The translations under genes and the position numbers were made by a program. The notes under the pieces are model-generated. The model made no database searches. It had not been told where the DNA came from and saw only the letters and a program-made list of their open reading frames with translations. A DNA stretch of 64,000 nt from Streptomyces atratus. GTDB taxonomy: Bacteria; Actinomycetota; Actinomycetes; Streptomycetales; Streptomycetaceae. The stretch covers positions 524,499 to 588,498 of the forward strand of contig NZ_FPJO01000001.1 of the NCBI RefSeq assembly GCF_900119365.1, written 5' to 3'. Below, piece by piece: positions 49,124 to 58,501 of the stretch. The first letter of the stretch is position 1. Every line of letters begins with the position of its first letter.

Positions 49124-50419
49124 ATGACTGTCTGTGCCATCGAGAACAAGACCGTGGGCGCGACCGGGGCCGCCGAAGACCACGGGGACGCGGCCTTGGA
49201 GGACAGCGAGCCGGAGGCGCCCGGTGCGACGGACGACCCGCCGGACGGAGCGGACGGAGGCGGCGCGCCGCTCGGCGCGACCCCTGCCGCGCCCGCGTTC
49301 ACGATCGCCGCGGACGGTTCGTACGCGGCCCGGCTCGCGCTCGCGGAAGTGGCGGCGGAGGGGCCCGGAGAGGCCGGCGGGGCGTGGTTCGTGGAGCGCT
49401 GGACGCTCGACGGGCCCGAGCCGTACGCCGTACCGCTCCCCCTCGACCAGCCGGAGGAGCCGGACTCCGAGGTGCTGCCGCTGGCCGACGGGCGGGTGCT
49501 GATCCGGCGCCGGGTCGCGGACCGGCACGCGGTGTCGCTGCTCTATCCGACCGGCCCCGGGACCGGTGAACTCCCGCTCGGCGCCGTGGAATGCGCGGAG
49601 CTGACCCTGCTGCCGCCCACACCGGACGGTGTGAGTGCGTACGCGTTGTCGGCCGGTGCTCACTCCACCTCCGTCTGGCTGGTGGCGGGCGGCGTCCACG
49701 GCCCCGAGCCGGTCGCGGAGGTCCCGGGGCGCTGTTCCGGCGGCGTCTGGCTGGACCGGACGGGCCGGATGCTGGCCCTGGACCGGGAGATGCCGGGCGG
49801 CGGCCCGGTCAAGGCGGTCGCCGTGGACCTGGAGCGGGGCGGCGAGGTGACGCCGCTGCTGCAGATCGCCCCGGCCAGCAACGACCGTCTGCTGCTCGCC
49901 GACCCGGACAGCGGACTGCTGCTGATCCGCTCGGACGCGCCGGGACACGACCGGCTGGGGTGGGGCGTGCTCGGCAGCTGTCTGCCGGTGCGCTTCCCGG
50001 AGTGCCTGCGCCCGGCCGATGTGGCGGTGACGCCGTTCGCCGTGCAGCCGGGCCAGGTGCTGATGCCGGAGAGCTGTGCGGTGGCGCTGCGGATCGACGG
50101 GGCGGCGGGCAGCTGGGTCGGGGTGTGGCGCCCGGCCGGGCGCCGGCTGCATCAACTCGCCGCCCCCCAGGGGTGGCAGGCCGGCCGCGGGGTGTGGACC
50201 CGGGAGGGCGTGCTCAGACTTCCGTACGCCGACGGGAACGTGGCGTGCGGTGTGGCCCTGCTGGCGGCACCGGCGGACGACGGGTACGGCGTACGGCCGT
50301 CGGCGGAACCCGGTGCGGAAAGCGGTATGCAACCGTCCGCCGCCGCCGCGCCTCTACCCGTGTGCAAGCCGATTCCACTGGGGCAGGCGCCTCTCACCGG
50401 GCGCATGGTGCCTGGTTAA
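49124..50419 (+). CDS. Large beta-rich cytosolic protein of unknown function
   Basis: A 431-residue protein without signal peptide. The first 55 residues are acidic, Ala/Gly/Pro-rich and probably disordered. The remainder consists of repeated short strands with 'D/R-G-x-V/L' turns ('LPLADGRVLIRRRVADRHAV', 'GGVWLDRTGRMLALDREMPG', 'DRLLLADPDSGLLLIRSDAPG'), suggesting a beta-propeller. Function unknown; conserved-looking in Streptomyces in my judgement. The ribosome site GGAGGTGA (49109-49116) is a near-perfect anti-16S match, so it should be well translated. It is divergent from the siderophore-binding protein. Confidence 0.75.
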   Translation: MTVCAIENKTVGATGAAEDHGDAALEDSEPEAPGATDDPPDGADGGGAPLGATPAAPAFTIAADGSYAARLALAEVAAEGPGEAGGAWFVERWTLDGPEPYAVPLPLDQPEEPDSEVLPLADGRVLIRRRVADRHAVSLLYPTGPGTGELPLGAVECAELTLLPPTPDGVSAYALSAGAHSTSVWLVAGGVHGPEPVAEVPGRCSGGVWLDRTGRMLALDREMPGGGPVKAVAVDLERGGEVTPLLQIAPASNDRLLLADPDSGLLLIRSDAPGHDRLGWGVLGSCLPVRFPECLRPADVAVTPFAVQPGQVLMPESCAVALRIDGAAGSWVGVWRPAGRRLHQLAAPQGWQAGRGVWTREGVLRLPYADGNVACGVALLAAPADDGYGVRPSAEPGAESGMQPSAAAAPLPVCKPIPLGQAPLTGRMVPG

Positions 50420-50541
50420 AATCTGGGCCCGGGCTACGCAGCCGTATCCGGCGGTCGCCCACGGTGACCGCGCCGTGTTGCGGTTGGCGTGATCGGCCTG
50501 GTGACACACACGTAAGCGATCACAACGGGGTGACTTCCCAC

Positions 50542-50709
50542 ATGTCTGAAGCCCGAACCGACACGACCCAGACGCGTCCGGCGGACGCGGACCGGGCCGA
50601 AGCCGGCGGCGCCGGAAAGCACCGAGGGGGTGAGTCGATGGACGACGCGTCTGCACAGCCGCACGGCCGCCACCGCCGCCCCTCCGAGGGGGACAGCCGG
50701 GCGGCCTGA
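50542..50709 (+). CDS. Small charged hypothetical protein (55 aa)
   Basis: ATG at 50542 after GGGGTGA; 55 residues, hydrophilic and low-complexity ('SEARTDTTQTRPADADRAE' then 'KHRGGESMDDASAQPHGRHRR'-type; shown in parts). Contains no cysteine and no hydrophobic segment. Probably disordered; function unknown. It ends directly before a strong terminator, which supports it being the last translated unit of a transcript. Confidence 0.5.
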   Translation: MSEARTDTTQTRPADADRAEAGGAGKHRGGESMDDASAQPHGRHRRPSEGDSRAA

Positions 50710-50731
50710 CCGCGCGGAACAGCAACGAGGG

Positions 50732-50777
50732 ACGGGTGGGCCCCGGCAGCCGGAGACGGCTGCCGGGGCCCACCCGT
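50732..50777. terminator. Bidirectional terminator with GNRA-type loop
   Basis: A perfect 21-bp inverted repeat (50732-50752 and 50757-50777) closes a GAGA tetraloop. It separates the plus-strand small ORF from the convergent minus-strand steroid-type operon. It is the strongest hairpin in the window. Confidence 0.9.
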
Positions 50778-50804
50778 GTCCGTGGTGGCCGGACTCCTGT
50801 CCCG

Positions 50805-51746
50805 TCAGCCCCGTTTCAGGCCGAGCACCTCCGCCGCGGCGAAGGTCTCGTTCGGCGGGCGGTCCTCGTAGTACGGCGAGATCAGCTCGTCCAGCTCGCC
50901 GAAGGAGAACGTCTCCTTCGAGGAGTCGAACTTGGCCGCGACCCTGGGGCGTTCGACGATCGCGACCATCCCGCCGTGCACTACGAGCAACTGCCCGTTG
51001 ACCTTGGCGGCGGCCGGGGAGGCCAGATAGCCGACCAGTGGCGCGACGTGTTCGGGGGCGAGCGCGTCGAGTCCGCCGTCCGTCGGTTCCTGGAAGCCCG
51101 CGAAGACGTCCTCGGTCATCCGGGTGCGGGCCCGTGGGCAGATGACGTTGGCGGTGACTCCGTACCGGGCCAGGGCCAGGGCCGTGGAGGTGGTGAGGCC
51201 GACGATGCCGCCCTTGGCCGCCGCGTAGTTCGGCTGGCCCGCCGAGCCGGCCAGGAACGCCTCCGACGAGGTGTTGACGATCCGGCCGTGGACCGGGCCG
51301 CCGGACTCCTTGGAGCGGGTGCGCCAGTGCGCGGCGGCGAAGTGCGTGGTGTTGAAGTGGCCCTTGAGGTGGACCCTGATGACGGAGTCCCACTCGTCCT
51401 CGGTCATCGAGAAGATCATCCGGTCGCGCAGGATGCCCGCGTTGTTGACCAGGATGTCGAGCTTTCCGTAGGTTTCGACGGCCAGTTCCACCAGGGCGCG
51501 GGCCTGCTCGTGGTCGGAGACGTCGCCGAGGTGCGCGACCGCCCGGCCGCCCGCGGCCCGGATCTCCTCGGCGACCTCCTCGGCGGGCGTCGCGGACGCC
51601 TCGCCGGAGCCGTCGCGGCCCGGCTGCCCGTAGTCGTTGACGACCACGGCCGCGCCCAGCCCCGCCAGTTCCAGCGCTTCGGCGCGTCCGAGGCCGCGGC
51701 CCGCGCCCGTGACGATCGCGGACATGCCGTCCAGGGGAAGTGACAT
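50805..51746 (-). CDS. SDR family 3-hydroxyacyl-CoA / 17-beta-hydroxysteroid dehydrogenase (Hsd4A-like)
   Basis: A 313-residue SDR of the multifunctional-enzyme-2 type. Seen: 'TGAGRGLGRAEALELAGLG', the characteristic 'VVVNDYGQPGRDGSG' insert, 'DILVNNAGILRDRMIFSMTEDEWD', and catalytic Ser/Tyr/Lys in 'NTSSEAFLAGSAGQPNYAAAKGG'. The long C-terminal tail (about 250-313) is typical of Hsd4A/MFE-2. It oxidises 3-hydroxyacyl-CoA intermediates in side-chain beta-oxidation of steroids or branched acids. It is the last gene of the MaoC-ADH-SDR operon under a KstR-type box. Confidence 0.85.
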   Translation of the reverse strand: MSLPLDGMSAIVTGAGRGLGRAEALELAGLGAAVVVNDYGQPGRDGSGEASATPAEEVAEEIRAAGGRAVAHLGDVSDHEQARALVELAVETYGKLDILVNNAGILRDRMIFSMTEDEWDSVIRVHLKGHFNTTHFAAAHWRTRSKESGGPVHGRIVNTSSEAFLAGSAGQPNYAAAKGGIVGLTTSTALALARYGVTANVICPRARTRMTEDVFAGFQEPTDGGLDALAPEHVAPLVGYLASPAAAKVNGQLLVVHGGMVAIVERPRVAAKFDSSKETFSFGELDELISPYYEDRPPNETFAAAEVLGLKRG

Positions 51747-51785
51747 CGGAATCTCTCCAGTCCTCTCGGGAGGGGCGGGCGGTGG

Positions 51786-52862
51786 TCAGAGCTCGACGCA
51801 GGTGCGCAGCGACTCGCCGGTCCGCATCTGGTCGAGCGCGTCGTTGATCCCTTCGAGCCGCACCCGGTGGGTGATCATCGATTCGAGGTCGATCCGGCCG
51901 GCCCGCCAGAGCGCGATGGCCCGTTCGTACGAGCGGAGCACATCGCCTCCCCCGTACATGGAGGGCAGGATCCGCTTCTCGTCGAAGAACAGCTCGAACA
52001 TGTTGACCTGGAAGTTGTCGTCCATCGCGCCCGCGCCGACGACGCACAGGGTGCCGCCGCGCCGGGTGTTCTCGTACGCGGTGCGCGCGGTGGCCGACTT
52101 GCCGACGACCTCGAAGACGTAGTCGAAGCCCTCGCCCGCGGTGATCCGCTGCTTGGCGTCGGCGAACTCGTCGGGCGACACCGCCTCGGTCGCGCCGAAC
52201 CGCAGCGCCGCCTCGCGCCGGGAGGCGACCGGGTCCACGGCCACGATCTGGGCGGCGCCCTGCACCCTGGCGCCCTGGATCGTGGAGATGCCGACGCCGC
52301 CGCAGCCGATCACGGCGACCGACGAACCCGCCTCCACCCGCGCGGTGTTGATGGCGGCGCCGAGTCCGGTGGTCACCCCGCAGCCGATCAGCGCGGCGAT
52401 CTCGAAGGGTACGTCGTCGGGGATCGGCACCGCGCAGCCGGCGCCGACGACGACCTCCTCGGTGAAGGTGCCGGTGCCCGCGAAGCCGAATACATCGCCG
52501 CCGGGGCGCTTGAAGTTGGGGGTGCCCGCGTTCATGAAGCCGGCCAGGCAGAGCTGGGTCTGGCCGCGCCTGCAGGACGGGCACGCCCCGCAGGCGGGCA
52601 GCCAGCAGACCAGCACCCGGTCCCCCGCGCTCAGTCCGGTGACGCCGTCGCCGACGTCCAGGACCTCGCCGGCGCCCTCGTGGCCCGGGATGAACGGGGC
52701 GGGCTGCGGCAGCACCCCGTTCATCGCCGAGACGTCGGAGTGGCACAGTCCGGTGGCCCTGATGCGGAGCCTGACCTTGCCGGGGCCGAAGCCCACCGCC
52801 TCGACGTCGTCGAGGACCTCCAGTTTGTCCTGGCCTATCTCGTGCAGTACGGCTGCGCGCAT
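51786..52862 (-). CDS. Zinc-dependent alcohol dehydrogenase
   Basis: A 358-residue class III-like MDR alcohol dehydrogenase. Catalytic zinc ligands in 'GLCHSDVSAMNG' and 'GHEGAGEV'; structural zinc cysteines in 'CGACPSCRRGQTQLC'; NAD-binding 'VIGCGGVGISTIQGA'. It likely oxidises a primary alcohol; next to MaoC and Hsd4A-like genes it could act on the steroid C26 alcohol or another long-chain alcohol (inference). ATG 52862 follows GGGGAG. It lies 68 bp after the MaoC gene and 39 bp before the SDR. Confidence 0.88.
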   Translation of the reverse strand: MRAAVLHEIGQDKLEVLDDVEAVGFGPGKVRLRIRATGLCHSDVSAMNGVLPQPAPFIPGHEGAGEVLDVGDGVTGLSAGDRVLVCWLPACGACPSCRRGQTQLCLAGFMNAGTPNFKRPGGDVFGFAGTGTFTEEVVVGAGCAVPIPDDVPFEIAALIGCGVTTGLGAAINTARVEAGSSVAVIGCGGVGISTIQGARVQGAAQIVAVDPVASRREAALRFGATEAVSPDEFADAKQRITAGEGFDYVFEVVGKSATARTAYENTRRGGTLCVVGAGAMDDNFQVNMFELFFDEKRILPSMYGGGDVLRSYERAIALWRAGRIDLESMITHRVRLEGINDALDQMRTGESLRTCVEL

Positions 52863-52930
52863 GGTGCGGCTCCCCTCGTGGGCGTGTGGAACGTGGGCCT
52901 GCGGTCCTCTTGGAGTCGGTCCGGGTCGGG

Positions 52931-53797
52931 TCAGGAGTGTTCGACGAAGGTGTCGCCGAGGACCATGGCGTTGTCCCGCTCCACGGCCCTCACCTCGACC
53001 CGCACCTGGTTCGCGTCGGTCCACATCTCGATGCGGAGGGTCTCGCCGGGGAAGACGACGCCGGCGAACCGGGTGCGGTAGGAGCGGATACGGGTCACAT
53101 CGCCGCCGAGGACCGTGTCGGTGACGGCCTTGAGCGTGATGCCGTAGGTGCACAGTCCGTGCAGGATCGGCCGGTCGAAGCCGGCGCGCGCGGCGAACTC
53201 GGGGTCGGCGTGCAGCGGGTTCCAGTCCCCGGAGAGTCGGTACAGCAGCGCCTGGTCCGGCCGGACGGGCCGCCGCACGATGTGGTCCGGGGCGGCCTCG
53301 GGATACGCGACCCGCTCGGACGGGCCGCGTTCACCGCCGAAGCCGCCCTCGCCCCGGACGTAGATCTGGGCGTCGTTGGTCCACAGCGGGCCCTGTTCGT
53401 CGGCGGCCTCGGTGCGCAGCACCAGCACGGCCGCCTTGCCCTTGTCGTACACCGCGGCGACCTTCGAGGTCTGTACGGCGCCGCCCCGTACCGGGATCGG
53501 CCGGTGCACCCGTACGCTCTGCCCGCCGTGCAGGACGGCGGCGAGGTCGATGTCGATGCCGGGCGAGGAGAGTCCGCCGACGACGCCCGTGCCCGCGACG
53601 GTGGCGAAGGAGGGCAGCACATGGAGCCGGGACTCCAGTGTGTAGCGCAGCTCGTGGGGGTCCACGGCGAAGTCGGCACGGTCGGGGTCGAAGCCGGCGC
53701 CGATCCCGAGGTGGTAGAGCTGTACGTCCTTGTGGTCCCAGCCGATCCGGGTGGAACGAGGTTCGGCGGCGAGAGCCTTTTCGGCATCAATGGGCAT
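52931..53797 (-). CDS. MaoC-family enoyl-CoA hydratase 2 (Hsd4B-like)
   Basis: A 288-residue double hot-dog hydratase. The first hot-dog (about 1-130) is degenerate ('LYHLGIGAGFDPDRADF'); the second holds the R-hydratase motif 'YRLSGDWNPLHADPEFAARAGFDRPILHGLCTYG' (D and H in 'GDWNPLH'; shown split as YRLSGDWNPLHADPEFAA and GFDRPILHGLCTYG). It hydrates 2-enoyl-CoA to (R)-3-hydroxyacyl-CoA, the step before the Hsd4A-like SDR. First gene of the operon, 96 bp from the KstR-type box. Confidence 0.9.
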   Translation of the reverse strand: MPIDAEKALAAEPRSTRIGWDHKDVQLYHLGIGAGFDPDRADFAVDPHELRYTLESRLHVLPSFATVAGTGVVGGLSSPGIDIDLAAVLHGGQSVRVHRPIPVRGGAVQTSKVAAVYDKGKAAVLVLRTEAADEQGPLWTNDAQIYVRGEGGFGGERGPSERVAYPEAAPDHIVRRPVRPDQALLYRLSGDWNPLHADPEFAARAGFDRPILHGLCTYGITLKAVTDTVLGGDVTRIRSYRTRFAGVVFPGETLRIEMWTDANQVRVEVRAVERDNAMVLGDTFVEHS

Positions 53798-53892
53798 GGG
53801 AGAGCTGCTCCTTGATGGTGGGAAGACCTCGGCGCGGCCGTCCGCACCGTCGGCCGCACCGAGGTCGCGCGGGACCGGCCGCCACGCCCGTT

Positions 53893-53908
53893 CTAGAACG
53901 CGTTCTAG
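53893..53908. promoter_or_regulatory. KstR-type operator (perfect palindrome)
   Basis: CTAGAACGCGTTCTAG is a perfect 16-bp palindrome and contains TAGAACGCGTTCTA, an exact fit to the KstR consensus TnnAACnnGTTnnA. It stands 96 bp upstream of the MaoC start. A second exact match is at 58488-58501. Confidence 0.75.
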
Positions 53909-53997
53909 CCGATGAACCCATGTATAACGCAGCGCCCAGCAGTTGTGAAGACCGCTGCTGACGTAGCGTCAGATTCATCCGTGGGCGGGCGCCCGGT

Positions 53998-54013
53998 CAT
54001 GACATATGTCATG
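53998..54013. promoter_or_regulatory. Perfect 16-bp palindrome CATGACATATGTCATG
   Basis: The palindrome spans the ATG at 53999 and a second in-frame ATG at 54011. It looks like an operator. It precedes the ABC-2/LuxR remnant and may be the old autoregulatory site of the lost two-component/ABC operon. Confidence 0.5.
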
Positions 54014-54424
54014 GCGAAGTCCGTACACACACATCTGCCGGGGCCCGGCGGCGGGCTGCTCAACGGGGTGCGGCTGGACGCCTGGCAGTGGATCGCGTTG
54101 GCGCTGCTGCTGTGGATCGGCGCGCTGCCGTTCACCCTGCTCGGCCTCGGCAACGGCTACCGGCTCACCCCGCAGGGCACCGGGGTGGTCAACGTGGCCT
54201 GTCTGATGGGCTTCGCGATCGTCGGCGGGCCGAGCCCGCTGACCGCGCGGGAACGGGACGCACCGAACGCCTCGGTGGACGGGGCGACGGTCGCCGACAT
54301 CGCGGCGAAGCTGCATCTGTCCGAGTCGACGGTGCGGGACTATCTGTCGTCGGCGATCGGCAAGACGGGTACGCGCAACCGGATGGAGGCGGTGCGGGCG
54401 GTGCGGCAGCAGGGGTGGCTGTAG
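53999..54424 (+). pseudogene. Chimeric remnant: ABC-2 permease segment fused to LuxR response-regulator C-terminus
   Basis: The 141-codon frame (open back to 53912) has two unrelated halves. Residues about 20-75 ('GVRLDAWQWIALALLLWIGALPFTLLGLGNGYRLTPQ', shown only as DAWQWIALALLLWIGALPF) look like helices 4-5 of an ABC-2 type permease of the YvfS group. From about 80 it is the output HTH of a NarL/DesR response regulator: 'PLTARERD', 'VADIAAKLHLSESTVRDYLS', 'NRMEAVRAVRQQGWL'. In streptomycetes the order ATPase-permease-kinase-regulator is common, so a deletion of about 2 kb from permease through kinase would give this fusion. It probably still encodes a membrane-linked HTH peptide, but function is doubtful. 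Confidence 0.65.
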
Positions 54425-54432
54425 CCCGCGTC

Positions 54433-54981
54433 TCAGCGCCGGGCCGCCCGGTGGCGGGGCAGATCGGTGAGCACCCCGCCGATCAGTCCGCCGGCCGCGC
54501 CGCCGCCCGCGCCGACGGCCATCCAGGTGCCTATCACCCTCGTCCTGGCCGGGCCCTCGGGGACGGTGGTGGTGAGCAGGGTCAGGGTGGCGGGGGCGAG
54601 CACGGCGGCGCCGAGTCCCTGCGCGGCGCGGGCGGCGATCAGCTGCCAGCCCTCCTGGGCGAGCCCGCCGGCCAGGGAGGCGGCGGTGAACAGGCCGAGG
54701 CCTGTGAGGAACATCCGCTTGCGGCCGTAGATGTCCGCGGCGCGCCCGCCGAGGAGCATGAATCCGGCGAAGGCGATCGAGTAGGCGTTGAGCACCCACT
54801 GGAGTCCGGCGGAGCTCGTCCCGAGGTCGGAACGCATGGACGGCAGGGCGACGTTGACGACGGACACGTCGAGCACGACGAGGAACTGACCGACGCAGGC
54901 GGCGAGCACCGCCGCCCGGGTGTGAGTACTGGTCCGCTCCCGCGGCGGCACGGGCGTCTTGACGTCAGCCATGCCCGTCAT
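54433..54981 (-). pseudogene. Truncated DHA2-type MFS transporter (N-terminal 182 aa)
   Basis: The protein begins like a full DHA2 pump: 'LVVLDVSVVNVALPSMRSDLG', 'LGGRAADIYGRKRMFLTG' and 'ARAAQGLGAAVLAPATLTLL', through helix 5 ('GTWMAVGAGGGAAGGLIGGVLTDL'; in part). It then reads four unrelated residues and stops at 54433. Intact members have about 480 residues. Its stop is 8 bp from the end of the convergent chimeric remnant, so both breaks meet at one junction. Confidence 0.7.
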
Positions 54982-55021
54982 ACTCGCACCCGTGCTGCGC
55001 CCCGTACATCGGAATTCGGGC

Positions 55022-56254
55022 CTACCTCCGCAGCAGCGTCACCACCGCCGCTCCACCGAGACCGATGTTGTGGGCCAGGCCGACCCGGGCGTCCTTCACC
55101 TGCCTGTTCCCCGCCTCGCCCCTGAGCTGCCAGGTCAGTTCGGCGGTCTGGGCGATTCCGGTGGCGCCGAGCGGGTGCCCCTTGGAGATCAGCCCGCCGG
55201 ACGGGTTGACCACCCAGCGGCCGCCGTACGTGGTGGCGCCGGACTCGACGAGCTTCCCGGACTCGCCCTCGCCGCACAGCCCGAGCGCCTCGTAGGTGAG
55301 GAGTTCGTTGATGGAGAAGCAGTCGTGCAGTTCGATGACGTCCAGGTCGGCGGCCGAGAGTCCGGAGGCCTCGTAGACCTGCCGGGCGGCGGCCCGCGAC
55401 ATCGGCAGGCCCACCGCGTCGATGCAGGTCCCCGAGGCGAAGGAGTCGCCGGTGTCGGTGGTCATGGCCTGGGCGACGATCTCGACCGCCCGGTCGCCCA
55501 GGCCGTGGCGCTCGACGAAGCGCTCCGACACCACGACGGCGGCGGCCGCGCCGTCGGAGGTGGGTGAGCACTGGAGCTTGGTCAGCGGGCTGTGGATGGG
55601 CTTCGCGGCGAGTATCTCCTCGACCGTGCAGGGGTCCTGGAACTGGGCGTACGGATTGTTCACCGAGTGCCGGTGGTTCTTGGCGCCGACGGCGGCGAGC
55701 TGTGCCTCGGTCGTCCCGTACCGCTCCATGTGCTCGCGGGCCGCGTTGCCGAAGATCTGGGCCGTGGGCGGGCTCATCTCGAAGCCGTGGGCGGCGGCCA
55801 TGATCCCGTAGTGCCGGGCGACGGGTGACGTCTTGAAGTCGGCGGCACCGCCGTCCGCGCCGCCGCCGCCGAGGGCGCCGCGCGTCATCTTCTCGAAGCC
55901 GAGCGCGAGGACGCAGTCGCTGCCGCCGCCCTCGACGAACTGCCTGGCCGTCATCAGGGCGGTGGAGCCGGTGGCGCAGTTGTTGTTGACGTTGTAGACG
56001 GGGATCCCGGTCAGGCCGAGTTCGTACACCGCGCGCTGGCCGGCGGTGGAGGGCTGGAAGCAGTAGCCGACGACGGCCTGCTGGATCTGCTCGTACGCGA
56101 GGGAGGCATCGGCGAGCGCGGCCGTGCCGGCCTCCTTCGCCATGTCCCAGTACTGCCAGTCGCGTGTCTCGGGCTTCTCGAACTTCGTCATTCCGACACC
56201 GACGACGTACGCCTTCATGAGCTTCATGGGCTTCGCGTGCTGCGCGGGCTTCAT
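55022..56254 (-). CDS. SCP-x-type thiolase / lipid-transfer protein
   Basis: A 410-residue thiolase-fold protein of the lipid-transfer (SCP-2 thiolase) group. Seen: catalytic Cys in '[14 protein letters not shown]', '[16 protein letters not shown]', '[17 protein letters not shown]' and '[12 protein letters not shown]'. In steroid degraders such Ltp proteins perform thiolytic or retro-aldol side-chain cleavage. ATG 56254 has AAGGGAC 7 nt upstream; an ATG at 56218 would give a shorter N-terminus but has no ribosome site. It lies 11 bp after the acyl-CoA dehydrogenase gene in the same operon. Confidence 0.88.
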   Translation of the reverse strand: MKPAQHAKPMKLMKAYVVGVGMTKFEKPETRDWQYWDMAKEAGTAALADASLAYEQIQQAVVGYCFQPSTAGQRAVYELGLTGIPVYNVNNNCATGSTALMTARQFVEGGGSDCVLALGFEKMTRGALGGGGADGGAADFKTSPVARHYGIMAAAHGFEMSPPTAQIFGNAAREHMERYGTTEAQLAAVGAKNHRHSVNNPYAQFQDPCTVEEILAAKPIHSPLTKLQCSPTSDGAAAAVVVSERFVERHGLGDRAVEIVAQAMTTDTGDSFASGTCIDAVGLPMSRAAARQVYEASGLSAADLDVIELHDCFSINELLTYEALGLCGEGESGKLVESGATTYGGRWVVNPSGGLISKGHPLGATGIAQTAELTWQLRGEAGNRQVKDARVGLAHNIGLGGAAVVTLLRR

Positions 56255-56265
56255 GGCAAGTCCCT

Positions 56266-58446
56266 TCAATCGCGCGGGAGGCCGAGGATGCGCTCGGCGA
56301 CGACATTGAGCTGAACCTGGGTGGTGCCGCCCGCGATGGTCAGACAGCGGGACATCAGGAAGCCGTGCAGGGCCCGCTCCGCCGGTCCCTCGCCGGCCGC
56401 GCCCGCCGGGCCGAGGAGTTCGAGGGCGAGTTCGGCGACCTTCTGCTGGTGGGTGGTCTGGACGAGTTTGCGGACGGAGGCTCCCGCTCCGGGTTCAAGA
56501 CCGGAGACCTGCCGCATCGTGGTCCGCAGTCCGATGCAGCCGAGGGCGTGGGCCTCGGCGGCCAGTGCTCCGATGCGGGCCCGGCAGGCGCCGTCGAGTT
56601 CGCCGGAGCGGGCGATCAGCGCCTCCAGGCCGGTGTCGAAGGTCATCTGGTCGGCCATGTGGACGCGTTCGTTGCCCAGGGTGTTGCGGGCGACCCGCCA
56701 GCCGCCGTCGGGCTCGCCCACGACGGCGTCGGCGGGCAGCAGGACGTCGTCGAAGTACACCTCGTTGAAGAGGCAGTCGCCGGTGATCTCCTTCAGCGGC
56801 CGGATGTCGATGCCCGGGGTGTTCTTCATGTCGACGAGGAAGTAGCCGATCCCCTCGTGCTTGGGGGCGTCCGGGTCGGTCCTGGCGAGCAGGATCCCGT
56901 GGTCGGCCCACTGGGCGGCGCTCGTCCACACCTTCTGGCCGTTGATCCGCCAGCCCTCCTCGGTCCGCTCCGCCTTCGTGCGCAGCGAGGCGAGGTCGGA
57001 CCCCGCACCGGGCTCCGAGAACAGCTGGCACCACAGGAGTTCGCCGCGCAGGGTGGGCAGCAGATAGCGCTCCTGCTGCGCGGCCGTGCCGTGGGCGATG
57101 AGCGAGGGCACCACCCAGGTGGCGATCCCGAGATCGCTCAGCTTCACTCCTTGTTCCGCCAACTCCTGCTGGATGGCGAGTTGTTGTACGGGGCCGGCGC
57201 CCAGGCCGTGGGGGGTGGGAAGGTACGGGGCGGCGTAGCCGGTCGGCGCGAGGGCGCGGCGGGCGGCCTTCGGGTCGAGGCCGCGGGCGGCGGCGACGGC
57301 CTCGCGCGCGGCGGCCCGGTGGGCGGCGGCCCCGGCGGGGAGTTCGAGGGCGAGTCCGCGGCGCGCCCCGCCCTCGGCCAGCCGGACGGCCCGCAGCCGG
57401 TGGGTGTCGCCGGTCCCGAGCAGCTGCCGGGCCACCAGGGCCCGGCGCAGATACAGATGGGCGTCGTGCTCCCAGGTGAAGCCGATGCCGCCGAGGATCT
57501 GGACGCAGTCCTTGGCGCAGCCGTACGCGGCGTCGAGGGCCTCCGACGCCGCGAGGGCGGCGACCATGGACCGTACGTCCGGGTCCGTCTCCTCGTCGGC
57601 GGCGCGGGCCGCGTCCCACGCCAGCGCACGGGCCCGCTCGACGCGTACGAGCATGTCGGCGCAGAGGTGCTTGACGCCCTGGAACTGCCCGATGGGGCGG
57701 CCGAACTGTTCGCGGACCTTGGCGTGTTCGGCGGCGGTGTGCAGGGCCCTGGCAGCGGTTCCGCAGGCTTCCGCGGCGAGGAGGACGGCGGCGAGGTCGC
57801 GGACGCGCGTGGTGTCGGTCCGTACGAGCCGGGCGGCGGGGACGAGCACCCCCTCGGCGTGGATCCGGGCGGTGGGCCGGGTCGGGTCGGCGCCGTGGTG
57901 CGGGCGGGCGGTCAGCCCCTCGGTGGCGGCGTCGACGGCGAACCAGAGGGTGCCGGTGGCCGATTCGGCGGGCAGGAGGAGCAGATCGGCGTCGGCGCCG
58001 GAGAGGACGGGCGGTGCGGTGCCGTCGAGCAGATGCCCGTCCTCGCTCTCGACGGCGGTGAGGGTGCCGGGGCCGAGGGCGACGGCGCCGATGCGCGTAC
58101 CGTCCGCGAGCCCGCGCACCAGCTCGTGCGACCCCGCCGTGCGCAGTACGGCGGAGGCGAGGGAGCTCGACAGGTACGGGCCGGGAAGCGCGGCCCGGCC
58201 CGCCTCTTCGAGGACCACGGCCAGATCGAGGAGCCGGCCGCCGCCACCCCCGTGCTTCTCGGGCAGATGGACGGCGAGCAGGCCCTGTTCCGCGAGCCCG
58301 TCCCAGTACCCGGGGCGCACGCCGGGGGCATGGGGGGCGTCCGCGTCGAGCAGCTTGCGGATCTCCTGCGGCGGTGCGGCGCGCGCCAGCCAGCCTCGTA
58401 CGGCTTGCGCCAACTCCCTGTGTTCTTCGGTGATTCCGATGCCCAT
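56266..58446 (-). CDS. Fused (two-domain) acyl-CoA dehydrogenase, FadE34-like
   Basis: A 726-residue protein made of two consecutive acyl-CoA dehydrogenase units: a first unit (about 1-340; '[20 protein letters not shown]', '[20 protein letters not shown]') and a second full unit (about 355-726; '[19 protein letters not shown]', '[19 protein letters not shown]', '[20 protein letters not shown]'). Such single-chain forms replace the alpha2beta2 heteromers that oxidise steroid-CoA side chains (FadE34 in Mycobacterium). FAD-dependent, cytosolic. ATG 58446 gives the normal N-terminus '[18 protein letters not shown]'. First gene of the operon, 42 bp from a KstR-type box. Confidence 0.9.
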   Translation of the reverse strand: MGIGITEEHRELAQAVRGWLARAAPPQEIRKLLDADAPHAPGVRPGYWDGLAEQGLLAVHLPEKHGGGGGRLLDLAVVLEEAGRAALPGPYLSSSLASAVLRTAGSHELVRGLADGTRIGAVALGPGTLTAVESEDGHLLDGTAPPVLSGADADLLLLPAESATGTLWFAVDAATEGLTARPHHGADPTRPTARIHAEGVLVPAARLVRTDTTRVRDLAAVLLAAEACGTAARALHTAAEHAKVREQFGRPIGQFQGVKHLCADMLVRVERARALAWDAARAADEETDPDVRSMVAALAASEALDAAYGCAKDCVQILGGIGFTWEHDAHLYLRRALVARQLLGTGDTHRLRAVRLAEGGARRGLALELPAGAAAHRAAAREAVAAARGLDPKAARRALAPTGYAAPYLPTPHGLGAGPVQQLAIQQELAEQGVKLSDLGIATWVVPSLIAHGTAAQQERYLLPTLRGELLWCQLFSEPGAGSDLASLRTKAERTEEGWRINGQKVWTSAAQWADHGILLARTDPDAPKHEGIGYFLVDMKNTPGIDIRPLKEITGDCLFNEVYFDDVLLPADAVVGEPDGGWRVARNTLGNERVHMADQMTFDTGLEALIARSGELDGACRARIGALAAEAHALGCIGLRTTMRQVSGLEPGAGASVRKLVQTTHQQKVAELALELLGPAGAAGEGPAERALHGFLMSRCLTIAGGTTQVQLNVVAERILGLPRD

Positions 58447-58487
58447 GCGGATCCTCGCCGGTCGCAGCCACTGGAACGGCGCAAGAG

Positions 58488-58501
58488 TAGAACACGTTCC
58501 A
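58488..58501. promoter_or_regulatory. KstR-type operator ahead of the acyl-CoA dehydrogenase
   Basis: TAGAACACGTTCCA fits TnnAACnnGTTnnA exactly and lies 42 bp upstream of the FadE34-like start. Together with the site at 53893 it ties both operons to one regulator. Confidence 0.72.
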
